NCBI GenBank assembly: GCA_035358715.1
Contig: DAOPPX010000137.1
Span: 1 to 12,458 of the forward strand
Source: UBA8199 sp035358715
GTDB lineage: Bacteria; Verrucomicrobiota; Verrucomicrobiia; Limisphaerales; UBA8199
Length of the DNA stretch: 12,458 nt
Direction of reading: 5' to 3'
The translations under genes and the position numbers were made by a program. The notes under the pieces were generated by a model. It was not told where the DNA came from. It was given only the letters and a program-made list of their open reading frames with translations, and did no database searches. Positions within the stretch are counted from its first letter, which is position 1. Each line of letters begins with the position of its first letter. Shown piece after piece: positions 1 to 6,732 of this stretch.

Positions 1-1
1 G

Positions 2-622
2 GTCGTGTTCAGCCCCAACCCCGTCGCCGGGCTGGAGATAGTCAACGACGCGGAAGAGGGCGTGCGCCTGCTGCTGAACGTCGGGACGGTCAATGAAGAC
101 ATCATGGTGTTTGGGCAGCCGCCATGCAGCGCGGGCCGGATGAAACACCGTCGGGTCTATTACCTGGGCCTGTTGGGACCGGCGACTGGCGGCCAATGCG
201 ACATCACGGCGCTCTACACCGCCCGCTTTGGCCAGCCGGTCCCCGGACAGAAGGTCTTCATCGTCACCATCCAGACAAAGAACGGCTGGAAAGGCCAGGA
301 ATGGTCGCACAGCGCGATTGTCCCGCCTCCGACCGAGCCTGTCATCCAGCAAGCCACTGGAAAGGCGCGAGTTGCGAAGTCCAAAGCCCCGTCCGCCCCG
401 GAGACCGCCTTGGCCCCCGTCAAGGCCATTTCGCCGCTCCGCCGCGACGTGTACAAGGGGAGCACAAGGGATGCACGGCAGGAGCACGAGGGGCTGGAGC
501 GTGGGCACCCGGCGAGCATCCCTGGTACACCCCTTGTACACGGCTTATTGGGGGCGCTGCGGAGGCTGGTGAGGCTGGGGATGGCCGGGGCGAGCGCCTG
601 TATGCTTACAAGTATGGAGTAG
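2..622 (+). CDS. Hypothetical protein, 3' part only
   Basis: The frame is open from the left edge of the window to a TAG at 620-622, so the 5' end is missing; the GTG at position 5 need not be the start. The first ~110 visible residues look like a real domain, with hydrophobic/polar alternation as in beta strands, 'QPPCSAGRMK', 'RRVYYLGLLGP', 'QCDITALYTARFG' and 'GQKVFIVTIQTKNGW'. A Pro/Ala/Lys-rich linker follows (about residues 108-145). The last ~60 residues are read through the inverted repeat at 449-541 and are low in complexity, so this tail is probably an extension created by repeat sequence. I do not recognise a named family and assign no function; the visible part has no membrane segment. 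It converges on the alpha/beta hydrolase gene, whose stop codon lies 6 bp downstream on the other strand. Confidence is moderate for the first 110 residues and low for the tail. Confidence 0.45.
   Translation, partial: VVFSPNPVAGLEIVNDAEEGVRLLLNVGTVNEDIMVFGQPPCSAGRMKHRRVYYLGLLGPATGGQCDITALYTARFGQPVPGQKVFIVTIQTKNGWKGQEWSHSAIVPPPTEPVIQQATGKARVAKSKAPSAPETALAPVKAISPLRRDVYKGSTRDARQEHEGLERGHPASIPGTPLVHGLLGALRRLVRLGMAGASACMLTSME
449..541. repeat. Inverted repeat made of 11-bp tandem units
   Basis: The arms 449-474 and 516-541 are inverted copies: 12 outer bases match perfectly (GTGTACAAGGGG), 6 inner bases are mostly mismatched, then 8 match perfectly (AGGGATGC). The loop is 41 nt. The left arm can be read as consecutive 11-bp units: GTACAAGGGGA (451-461), GCACAAGGGAT (462-472), GCACGGCAGGA (473-483) and GCACGAGGGGC (484-494). 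The right arm carries the same units on the other strand (GTACAAGGGGT at 539-529, GTACCAGGGAT at 528-518). Because 11 is not a multiple of 3, the repeat encodes a different peptide in each frame, which explains why several frames stay open here. It lies in the 3' end of the hypothetical gene. It looks like a dispersed, REP-like or minisatellite-like element, but its family is unknown to me. Confidence 0.75.
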
Positions 623-628
623 CCACAA

Positions 629-1462
629 TCAGCCGCCGCAGCGGCCGCTGTTGGGCGACGCGGCACGACGCTCGTCTGACGGGACCGACGGCGACTGGGG
701 TGTGAGCATCATCCACCGGAGCACCTGGTCGGCTGCGGCTTGGGGAGACGTGCCCAGCACGTTATGGTCTCCGCCTCCCAGTATTTTGTACTCACGGAGG
801 CTGGGGCAGTTGCGCTTCAGCCAGGGGCCGACGCAGCACCACGGCACGACTGGGTCAACCAGGCCGGTGAGACCGTAAACGGGCACGGTGGTTTGACGAG
901 CGACCGGGCGGGGATCGTTGTGTGCGATCAACCGCAGGCGGTGGACAGCGGCCTGGCGATCCAGTTCCGTCCGGCGCGCAATGAATTCGTGGAGGCCGGC
1001 CAGCGTTTCAGGCGAGTGGCGGTAGCGGAAGCGCGCCACCCTGGCGTAGCCGAACATGAGGCGCGTCAACATGGCCAGCGAAAGGCCGCCACCGATTCGT
1101 TCGGCCAGACGCACGCCCCAGCGCATCGGATGCCGGACAAAGCCGCCGGCCAGGATCAGCGCCTCGGCTTGAAACCGGCTCCGCGCGACGAGGCTCCACA
1201 GAACTTGTGAGCCAAATGACTCGCCCAGCAGCCAGCCGCGCGCAATCCCCTGCCCGGCCAGCGCCGCCTCGACGGCTTGGGCGTAGTCCGCCAGCGACCA
1301 GGAGAGCGTGCGCGGGTAGGTCATTTCCACGAATCGCACCCGGCCGCCGACCGCGCGGCGGAAACCGCCGACCAGCGTCCAGTCGCCGTGCAGTCCCGGC
1401 AGATAAATCAGCGCCGGGCGCGCGGCGTCGCCATGGACACGCAATTCGAGGTTCCCGGTCAT
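629..1462 (-). CDS. Alpha/beta hydrolase
   Basis: A 277-residue serine hydrolase of the alpha/beta fold, probably cytoplasmic because no signal peptide is visible. The N-terminal strand and oxyanion loop are 'ALIYLPGLHGDW' (residues 17-28). The nucleophile elbow is G80-E-S82-F-G84, so Ser82 is the likely nucleophile. The acid is probably Asp203 ('TGLVDPVVPW') and the base His233 ('GGGDHNVLG'). A variable cap lies between about residues 105 and 180. The substrate cannot be told; esterase, lipase or thioesterase are all possible. I chose the ATG at 1460-1462 because homology-like sequence begins there. The frame runs upstream to 1648, but that part is low complexity, overlaps queG and crosses a nested inverted repeat. 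No good ribosome binding site precedes the ATG. The last ~22 residues are rich in Ser, Pro and Arg and lie outside the fold. The gene is the last of the M20-aroK-queG run, after a 125-bp spacer, so it may be transcribed with them or separately. Confidence 0.82.
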   Translation of the reverse strand: MTGNLELRVHGDAARPALIYLPGLHGDWTLVGGFRRAVGGRVRFVEMTYPRTLSWSLADYAQAVEAALAGQGIARGWLLGESFGSQVLWSLVARSRFQAEALILAGGFVRHPMRWGVRLAERIGGGLSLAMLTRLMFGYARVARFRYRHSPETLAGLHEFIARRTELDRQAAVHRLRLIAHNDPRPVARQTTVPVYGLTGLVDPVVPWCCVGPWLKRNCPSLREYKILGGGDHNVLGTSPQAAADQVLRWMMLTPQSPSVPSDERRAASPNSGRCGG

Positions 1463-1483
1463 CAGGTTGACATGTGGTGCGCA

Positions 1484-1531
1484 GGACAATGACGGGCGTT
1501 GCGCCGCCCCCGGGCGGCTCACGCATTGTCC
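1484..1531 (-). other. Nested inverted repeat upstream of hydrolase
   Basis: Within the 125-bp spacer between queG and the hydrolase gene, an outer perfect 8-bp pair, GGACAATG (1484-1491) and CATTGTCC (1524-1531), encloses an inner perfect 7-bp hairpin, GCCGCCC (1503-1509) and GGGCGGC (1512-1518), with a 2-base loop. The structure ends 21 nt before the hydrolase ATG. No T-run follows the stem on the minus strand, so it is not a classical intrinsic terminator. It may be a leader RNA structure, a processing site or a protein-binding site. Its presence supports reading this stretch as non-coding and the hydrolase start as 1462. Confidence 0.5.
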
Positions 1532-1587
1532 GGCCAAGGCATGGGACCGCACTTCTTCAGCCGGCGCAACCAATTTCGCTGTCCCGG

Positions 1588-2622
1588 TTACTGCCCAGCT
1601 CGGACGCAAAAGGGGCAAGTCCTTGCGTTGATTTGCCCGGCGGCCCACCGGGCGTGCTCCGACACCAGGGGCTCGGCGTCATTGGCCGCTTTGTGCAGGG
1701 CGGCCAAGGCCCGCTCGTCGCCGGTGTTGCCCAGGGCGATACAGACGTTGCGCAGCAGGCCGCGACGCCGCGCGCGCCAGATGGGCGTGCCCGCAAAGCA
1801 ACGTTTGAAGCCCGTTTCGTCCAAGGTCAAGAGCTCCAGCAAATCCGGCTGGGCAAGATCGGGGCGCGCATGTGCCTTCATGATCTGTCCTTCCCGCGCG
1901 AAGCGGTTCCACGGGCATGCGAGCAGACACTCGTCGCAGCCAAAGATGCGGTTGCCGATTGCCGGGCGCAGTTCGAGGGGGATGCTCCCCTTCAATTCAA
2001 TCGTCAGGTAGGAGATGCAGCGCCGCGCATCGAGTTGGAAGGGGGCAGTTATCGCCGCAGTCGGGCAGGCGTTGAGGCAGCGGCGGCAGGAGCCGCAGCG
2101 GGCGCGCTCCGGGGGATCGGGCTCCAGGCTCAGTGTGGTGATGATCTCGGAGAGGAAGAACCAGTTGCCAAGCCGGCGGCTGACGAGGTTGGTGTGCTTG
2201 CCAATGAAGCCCAACCCGGCACGTTGGGCCACGTCACGCTCAAGCACCGGGCCGGTATCCACATACCATAGCGAGCGCGCGCCGGCACCGCCCAGTTGGT
2301 TCACGAAGTCCGCCAGCGCCCTCGACCGCTCGCCCAGGATGTCGTGGTAATCGCCGAAGCGGGCGTAGCGGGCGACGGTGCCGGCTTCCGAGCCGGCATC
2401 GTGGTAACTGGCCGCCAGCGTGATGATGCTCCGGGCGCCCGGGAGCACCTGCTGCGGGTCGGCTCGCCCCCGCGCGGTGCGTTCGAGCCAAGCCATCTGG
2501 CCGTGCCGTCCTTCGGCGAGCCATTGTTTGAAACGCGGGAAGGACTCCGGCGGACCGGCTGCGGTGACGCGGCAGTCGTCGAAGCCCAACTCTCGCGCCC
2601 GCTGCCGAAGCGCCTGCTTCAT
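1588..2622 (-). CDS. queG: Epoxyqueuosine reductase QueG
   Basis: This 344-residue cytoplasmic iron-sulfur protein of the QueG family is expected to perform the last step of queuosine synthesis, reducing epoxyqueuosine to queuosine in GUN-anticodon tRNAs with cobalamin and two [4Fe-4S] clusters. The N-terminal cobalamin-binding domain contains the family stretch 'VDTGPVLERDVAQRAGLGFIGKHTN' (residues 121-145), with Asp130 at the position of the proposed catalytic acid. The ferredoxin-like section has C176-x2-C179-x2-C182-x3-C186-P, then Cys202 and C229-x2-C232-x3-C236-P, which together supply two clusters. The C-terminal ~80 residues ('RRGLLRNVCIALGNTGDERALAAL') form a HEAT-like repeat typical of the longer QueG form. 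The ATG at 2622 overlaps the aroK stop as ATGA, which suggests translational coupling. No other queuosine genes are in the window. Length and motifs are complete. Confidence 0.96.
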   Translation of the reverse strand: MKQALRQRARELGFDDCRVTAAGPPESFPRFKQWLAEGRHGQMAWLERTARGRADPQQVLPGARSIITLAASYHDAGSEAGTVARYARFGDYHDILGERSRALADFVNQLGGAGARSLWYVDTGPVLERDVAQRAGLGFIGKHTNLVSRRLGNWFFLSEIITTLSLEPDPPERARCGSCRRCLNACPTAAITAPFQLDARRCISYLTIELKGSIPLELRPAIGNRIFGCDECLLACPWNRFAREGQIMKAHARPDLAQPDLLELLTLDETGFKRCFAGTPIWRARRRGLLRNVCIALGNTGDERALAALHKAANDAEPLVSEHARWAAGQINARTCPFCVRAGQ

Positions 2623-3158
2623 CGGTGGGCTGACTGGGCCATGCGGAACTGATGCAGCACGTGCTGCATGACCTCGCGCAGCGAGCGCATCTCCGTGTTC
2701 ACGAGGACATCCGCCTGACGATAACAGGGCTCCCGAACAGCCAGGAGCTGACGAATCTTTGCCAGCGGATCAGGCTCGTTCAACAGCGGCCGGTGGCTGT
2801 GGCCGCGCGCGCGCTCCCAGATCGTCTCCGGCGATGCCCAGAGGCAAATCACCAGCGCATGCGTCTTGAGGCTGGCCAGGTTGGCCGGGTCGGCCGGCAA
2901 CCCGCCCCCGGTGGCGATGACCGTCTTATCGCGCCGGGTTAGCTCCTCGACGATCCGCCGTTCCCACTCGCGAAAGACCGGCTCGCCGTCCTGGGCGAAA
3001 ATGTCGCTGATCCTCTTCCCGGCGCGCGCCTCGATGACATGGTCGGTATCCAGAAAGGTGAAATGCAACGCATCCGCCACCATTCGGCCCACGCAAGACT
3101 TGCCGGTGCCCATGAATCCGATGAGGGCCAGGTTGTGGATGGAGCGCGTGCCAGTCAT
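2619..3158 (-). CDS. aroK: Shikimate kinase
   Basis: This 179-residue cytoplasmic P-loop kinase phosphorylates the 3-hydroxyl of shikimate with ATP in the route to chorismate and aromatic amino acids. Visible motifs are the Walker A loop G14-FMGTGKS (14-21), the shikimate/Mg-binding DTD at 37-39, Arg63 in 'VFREWE', the glycine triplet G84-G-G86 in 'VIATGGGLP', the lid Arg123 in 'HSHRPLL', and 'VREPCYRQADVLVNT' (141-154), which carries another conserved Arg. Length is normal for the family. The start follows the M20 peptidase stop by only 3 bp, and the end overlaps queG by 4 bp, so it sits inside a transcription unit. A weak GAGG lies about 9 nt before the ATG. A gluconate kinase is less likely because the DTD, the lid Arg and the RxxxY element fit shikimate kinase. 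Confidence 0.95.
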   Translation of the reverse strand: MTGTRSIHNLALIGFMGTGKSCVGRMVADALHFTFLDTDHVIEARAGKRISDIFAQDGEPVFREWERRIVEELTRRDKTVIATGGGLPADPANLASLKTHALVICLWASPETIWERARGHSHRPLLNEPDPLAKIRQLLAVREPCYRQADVLVNTEMRSLREVMQHVLHQFRMAQSAHR

Positions 3159-3161
3159 GTC

Positions 3162-4388
3162 TCAGGCCTCGCACAATTTCTGGATGGCGGCGACGTTCAA
3201 GACGGCTTTGGGGACGAAAGAGCTCACCTCCACAAACTCGGGCAGCTTGGAGCCGTCGGCGCTGCGTTCGGAGCAATGGTCGTTGTCGCCCCAGGGGCCG
3301 AGGCCGTCGAGCGTAGGCACCGCATTCCAGATGAGGTTGGCGTCGCTCAGGCCGCCGCGCTCCTCGGAGTTCAACGCCAGGCCAAGTTCATCGGCAGTCT
3401 GCTTCCAGAGCTGGAACAGGCCGTCGGTGCCCGGGTTTCGCGGCCAGGGGGCGGATTCGGTGAGGATTTCGATCTGGACCTGGCAGGCATAGCCATCGGC
3501 TGGACTGTGCACCTCGCCCGGCCCGGCCAGCGCGAGCAAGTCCCCTTTGGCCTGCGTGAAGACCTCTGAAGTGAAGGAGCGGAACTCCCCCTCCGCCACG
3601 GCCTCGTGCGGGACACGGTTCAGGACTGTTCCGCCGCAAATCGTGCCGACATTGACCGTGAGGCCGCGCTCATAGTTCGTCAGGGCGGCGATGCGCTGCA
3701 CCGTGCGTCCGAGTTGGACAATGGCATTGGCGCCATGAGCGTGTTTGCCCCCCGCGTGCGAACCGCGTCCGCTGACCGTCGCCCGCCAGGTCCCCCTGCC
3801 CTTGCGCGCCACGATCAGCCGCGCGGTGTTGCCGGCGCGCCCTTCGGATTCGAAGACCAGCGCCGCCAGCGTGCCAGCGCCGAAGTGCGCGCGGCACACA
3901 TCGCCGAAATCAGGCGAGTAACATTCTTCGGAGGAGTTCCATATCAGTTTCCATGTGATGTCCTCAAACAGCTTCGGTGCGTGAGCCCGAAGGGCGGAAA
4001 GCACGAGCCAGATCATTACCGAGCCGCCCTTGATATCGTGCGTGCCGGGGCCGAAGATGCGGTCGCCCTCGAGCTGCCAGCGAAAGTTGTTACGCGCCTC
4101 CTCTTCGGGCGGGAAGACGGTGTCGAGGTGCGAGATCAGGGCGACGCGCTTTTCCGAACGCCCGCGCCGCGTCAGCACCAGATGATCGCCCCAGTCCCGG
4201 TTGGCCGAGGGAACATGCTCCGCGGTGAAACCCAGGGGCGCAAAGCATTCGGCCGTGAACCGGCCAAGCTGGTTCACGCCCTCGCGGTTCCCGGTGAAAC
4301 TGTTAATGCCAACCATGCGCTCCAACATGTGCAGCGCGGCAGGCATTTGGCCCTCGAGGAATTGGGGCAGCGGTCCAGTGTTCTGCAT
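3162..4388 (-). CDS. M20-family zinc metallopeptidase
   Basis: A 408-residue member of the M20/ArgE-DapE-CPG2 group, which hydrolyses amide bonds of small peptides or N-acyl amino acids using two zinc ions. The first metal motif is H87-L-D89 in 'ALISHLDTVF'; the bridging Asp is D118 in 'GTHDIKGG'; the catalytic base and ligand pair is E154-E155 in 'NSSEECYS'; a further acidic ligand lies in 'VFESEGR' (180-182); and the final His is H371 in 'GDNDHCSER'. The dimerisation-domain signature 'GRGSHAGGKHAHGANAI' is at 207-223. No signal peptide is seen, so it is probably cytoplasmic. It resembles carboxypeptidase G2-like members, but the substrate is not readable. The ATG at 4388 was chosen; an in-frame ATG at 4427 would add 13 residues, and a TTGACC that could be a -35 box lies between them. 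It heads the tight run with aroK and queG and diverges from the DUF4838 gene. Confidence 0.9.
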   Translation of the reverse strand: MQNTGPLPQFLEGQMPAALHMLERMVGINSFTGNREGVNQLGRFTAECFAPLGFTAEHVPSANRDWGDHLVLTRRGRSEKRVALISHLDTVFPPEEEARNNFRWQLEGDRIFGPGTHDIKGGSVMIWLVLSALRAHAPKLFEDITWKLIWNSSEECYSPDFGDVCRAHFGAGTLAALVFESEGRAGNTARLIVARKGRGTWRATVSGRGSHAGGKHAHGANAIVQLGRTVQRIAALTNYERGLTVNVGTICGGTVLNRVPHEAVAEGEFRSFTSEVFTQAKGDLLALAGPGEVHSPADGYACQVQIEILTESAPWPRNPGTDGLFQLWKQTADELGLALNSEERGGLSDANLIWNAVPTLDGLGPWGDNDHCSERSADGSKLPEFVEVSSFVPKAVLNVAAIQKLCEA

Positions 4389-4568
4389 GAAGAGAAGGTG
4401 GCGAGAAATCCTGCGGAGGTCAACCATCACGCAACCCGGGCACAGCGATGGCACGAATCCCGCGGTGAGCCCGCCGGCCGGGGAACCGACGCGCTCCGGC
4501 ACGACCGCGTCCACGCTATCCTGCTGCGCGCGCAAAATCGCGGCGTGCAATGCCGGCAAGGCGAGTGA

Positions 4569-4574
4569 TAGTCT
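4569..4574 (+). promoter_or_regulatory. Possible -10 box before DUF4838 gene
   Basis: TAGTCT matches the TAnnnT pattern of a sigma-70 -10 element and ends 7 nt before the ATG at 4582, which would give an almost leaderless transcript. It lies in the 193-bp spacer shared with the divergent M20 gene. No convincing -35 element is seen at 16-18 bp. A similar TAGACT with the same 7-nt gap precedes the dehydrogenase gene starting at 9918, which is the main reason to list it. Confidence 0.28.
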
Positions 4575-4581
4575 GCGCCCT

Positions 4582-6555
4582 ATGAGAACGCTGGCTATGG
4601 TGTGCCTGCTGGGCTGGAGCACAGTCTCGACTTCAGTGGCCGCGGAACAGGCACAACCTCAGGTGGTCGGCATTATTGCCGACGGCAAGAGCGACTGGCG
4701 GATTGTCTGCCCGCCGCCGGCGTCGCCGGGTGTGAACTGGGCGGCCAGAGAGCTGCAGAAATACGTCCGGCAGATCAGCGGCTGCAAGCTGACGATCGTC
4801 CAGCGGACTCGCGGCAAGCCGGCTTTGGCCGTTGGCCTGCGCCGCGAATTGTCGCCGGATGACCGCGCGGCGCTGCCACCGTCCGCGCCAGGTTATGACG
4901 GGTATGCGATTGCCGTGGTACCAGCGACCCGCAAGAGCCCGGCCCGGATTGTGATTGCGGGAGACAACACGCGCGGGGTGATCTACGGCGTCTATGAACT
5001 GCTGGAGCGGATGGGCTGCCGCTGGTTCTACCCTGCGGCAGATGCCGCCGACCCGGAAATCGTGCCGGAACGGGCCACGCTCTCGCTGCGCGCGCGCACG
5101 TGGGCGGCGGCGTCCCCGATGAAATACCGCATCTGCAACGGCAGTGAATGGTTCTTCGAGATGGAGGCCGCCCCGGCCCTCAGGCAGCTCGATTGGGCGA
5201 TGAAGGCGCGCTACAACGCCATGGGTTGGCAGGCTGACACGCATACATCCCTCGATATCCAATACCAGCAGCTCGCCGAGGGCGGCCTGCTGGCCGAGCT
5301 GGCGAACCGCGACCTGCTGCTGCACGGGCCGGCCCATTGCTTCAATCTGCTGCTGCGGGGCGAAGATTACCTGAAGACCCATCCCGAGTGGTTCGGCCTG
5401 CGCAACGGCAAGCGCGTGCCGCAGACCTTCGCGGGCGCGCAGTTCTGCTGGTCGAACCCCGAGGCGCGGAAGCAGTTCACAGACAATGTCGAGGCCTTCG
5501 CCCGACAGGCCAGGCAAATCCACATCCTTTGCCTGGTGCCGTTCGACGGCGGGCAGGCTTGCGAATGCGAGCCGTGCAAGAAAGCCGGCGCCAGCAACCT
5601 GCTGATGTTGTTAATGGGCGAGGTCATCGAGCGGCTCAAAACCTGCCGGCCAGACCTGCTGGTCGAGACGGTCGGCGGCTACGGGCCGATGACCGATCCG
5701 CCGGAAGCGGCGCAGATTCATCCGCGACAGCGCGTGGTTTGGGCGCACTGGGGCCGCAACTACACGATGGGCTACGACGATCCCCGCTATGATCGCAAGG
5801 ACAACCTCGCCAAGTGGCGGCGCGCCGCGCGGGGCGGCATCACGCTTTGCCAGTACTACACGGATAACTTCGCCGAGCCGTGGGTAATGTCGCCATTCAC
5901 GGTAGCCATAGAAGGCGATAGACGCTATTTCCGCCAGGAGAAGATTGATTCGGTCTATATGTTGATGTGGCCGCGCGGCTATTGGTGGAATCACGGCCTG
6001 AACGGCTACCTGGCAGGCCGCTGTTTCTATGACTTCTCGCTCAGCCCCTACGACTTGCTGAAAGACTACGCGCGGCGTTACTTCGGTCTGGAGGCCGGGC
6101 CGCTGCTGGCGGAGTATCTCGAGGCCTGGGCCCGCGAGCCCGAACTGTGCTACCGCATCCGCGGCGATTCACGCGACCAGGACCGCGCCAAGCTGGCCGA
6201 GCAGCGCAAGCGTCTGCTTGAGCCGGCAACGCATCTCGCAGCGAATGATCAACCGCTCGCGCACCGGGTTGGCAAAGTCGAGAAGCTGCACACGCTCGCC
6301 GAACGACTGATGGAGGTTCACCGCCAGCGGAGTGAAATCCAGCGTCTTCGCCGCGCAGGCGGGTTCGACGAGGCCCGCACGCGGCTGGAACAAGCGCGGG
6401 CATACACGGATGAGGTGCTGGCGCTGTTCTACACGCTGGCCGACTTGAAGCTGGGGTTGATCGAGCGGCAGGAGGTCCCAACCTTCATCACGGCCAACGT
6501 AAGGAACTGGCTGGAGGACGAGGCAAAGGCGATTGCGGCGGGGAAGCGCGATTAG
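4582..6555 (+). CDS. Secreted DUF4838 protein, glycosidase-like
   Basis: A 657-residue exported protein. Residues 1-21 form a signal peptide: a short positive start, a hydrophobic core 'LAMVCLLGW' and a likely cut after 'SVAA'. Residues ~28-155 resemble the mixed alpha/beta domain found before GH67 and GH20 catalytic domains ('WAARELQKYVRQISG', 'IVIAGDNTRGVIYGVYELLERMGCRWFYP'). Residues ~175-500 match what I know of DUF4838, with 'HPEWFGLRNGKR' (267-277), a C327-x-C329-x2-C332 motif in 'DGGQACECEPCKKAG', 'WAHWGRNY' (387-394) and 'MLMWPRGYWWNHGLNGYLAGR' split around residue 466. The C-terminal ~130 residues are helical, with coiled-coil character ('LAEQRKRLLEP', 'RTRLEQARAYTDEVLAL'). The family often lies in polysaccharide-use loci of Verrucomicrobiota and Bacteroidota, but its reaction is not established. 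GH43 follows 177 bp downstream on the same strand. The frame is open upstream to 4201, but that part overlaps the M20 gene antisense; the ATG at 4582 gives the signal peptide. Confidence 0.85.
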   Translation: MRTLAMVCLLGWSTVSTSVAAEQAQPQVVGIIADGKSDWRIVCPPPASPGVNWAARELQKYVRQISGCKLTIVQRTRGKPALAVGLRRELSPDDRAALPPSAPGYDGYAIAVVPATRKSPARIVIAGDNTRGVIYGVYELLERMGCRWFYPAADAADPEIVPERATLSLRARTWAAASPMKYRICNGSEWFFEMEAAPALRQLDWAMKARYNAMGWQADTHTSLDIQYQQLAEGGLLAELANRDLLLHGPAHCFNLLLRGEDYLKTHPEWFGLRNGKRVPQTFAGAQFCWSNPEARKQFTDNVEAFARQARQIHILCLVPFDGGQACECEPCKKAGASNLLMLLMGEVIERLKTCRPDLLVETVGGYGPMTDPPEAAQIHPRQRVVWAHWGRNYTMGYDDPRYDRKDNLAKWRRAARGGITLCQYYTDNFAEPWVMSPFTVAIEGDRRYFRQEKIDSVYMLMWPRGYWWNHGLNGYLAGRCFYDFSLSPYDLLKDYARRYFGLEAGPLLAEYLEAWAREPELCYRIRGDSRDQDRAKLAEQRKRLLEPATHLAANDQPLAHRVGKVEKLHTLAERLMEVHRQRSEIQRLRRAGGFDEARTRLEQARAYTDEVLALFYTLADLKLGLIERQEVPTFITANVRNWLEDEAKAIAAGKRD

Positions 6556-6582
6556 ACACCGATTGCACAACCTCGAGGTCGA

Positions 6583-6660
6583 GGAGGGCGAGCGTCCCCA
6601 CGAGCCTTGATTTCCTCCAGTTTCCGGAGACGTTCCGGCTCGCGGGGACGCTCGCCCTCC
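6583..6660. repeat. Palindromic 'GERPREP' intergenic repeat
   Basis: The 24-bp arms at 6583-6606 and 6637-6660 are inverted copies with one mismatch (A at 6600 against the expected G), separated by a 30-nt loop. The arm core is GGAGGGCGAGCGTCCCC. Translated by chance on the minus strand it gives 'EGERPREP', a string I remember from many spurious proteins of Verrucomicrobiota, which suggests a dispersed, high-copy, REP- or MITE-like element. It fills most of the spacer between the DUF4838 and GH43 genes. It could end or protect the upstream transcript, but no T-run follows. Confidence 0.85.
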
Positions 6661-6716
6661 CGCCGATTGCGTGGATGCACGCGCGTCAAATGCTTTCCTC
6701 GGCGGACGGCATCGTC

Positions 6717-6722
6717 TATTGT
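6717..6722 (+). promoter_or_regulatory. Possible -10 box before GH43 gene
   Basis: TATTGT fits TAnnnT and ends 10 nt before the GH43 ATG, just downstream of the palindromic repeat. The -35 side is unconvincing. If real, GH43 has its own promoter and is not solely dependent on read-through across the repeat from the DUF4838 gene. Confidence 0.2.
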
Positions 6723-6732
6723 CACCCCCCTT

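Noticed and set aside
449..541. CRISPR array
   Set aside because: The repeat units are 11 bp, contiguous, degenerate and inverted between arms, with no spacers and no cas genes.
639..650. Perfect 12-bp palindrome CAGCGGCCGCTG as a terminator
   Set aside because: It lies within the hydrolase coding sequence near its stop codon, has no loop and no T-run; palindromes of this kind are expected by chance in GC-rich DNA.
1474..2271. 265-residue plus-strand open frame opposite queG
   Set aside because: Antisense shadow of queG, with no recognisable motifs; the opposite strand encodes intact Fe-S cluster motifs.
4201..4581. Open plus-strand frame extending the DUF4838 protein 127 residues upstream
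   Set aside because: It covers the M20 gene antisense in part, has no recognisable domain, and would bury the signal peptide that begins at 4582.
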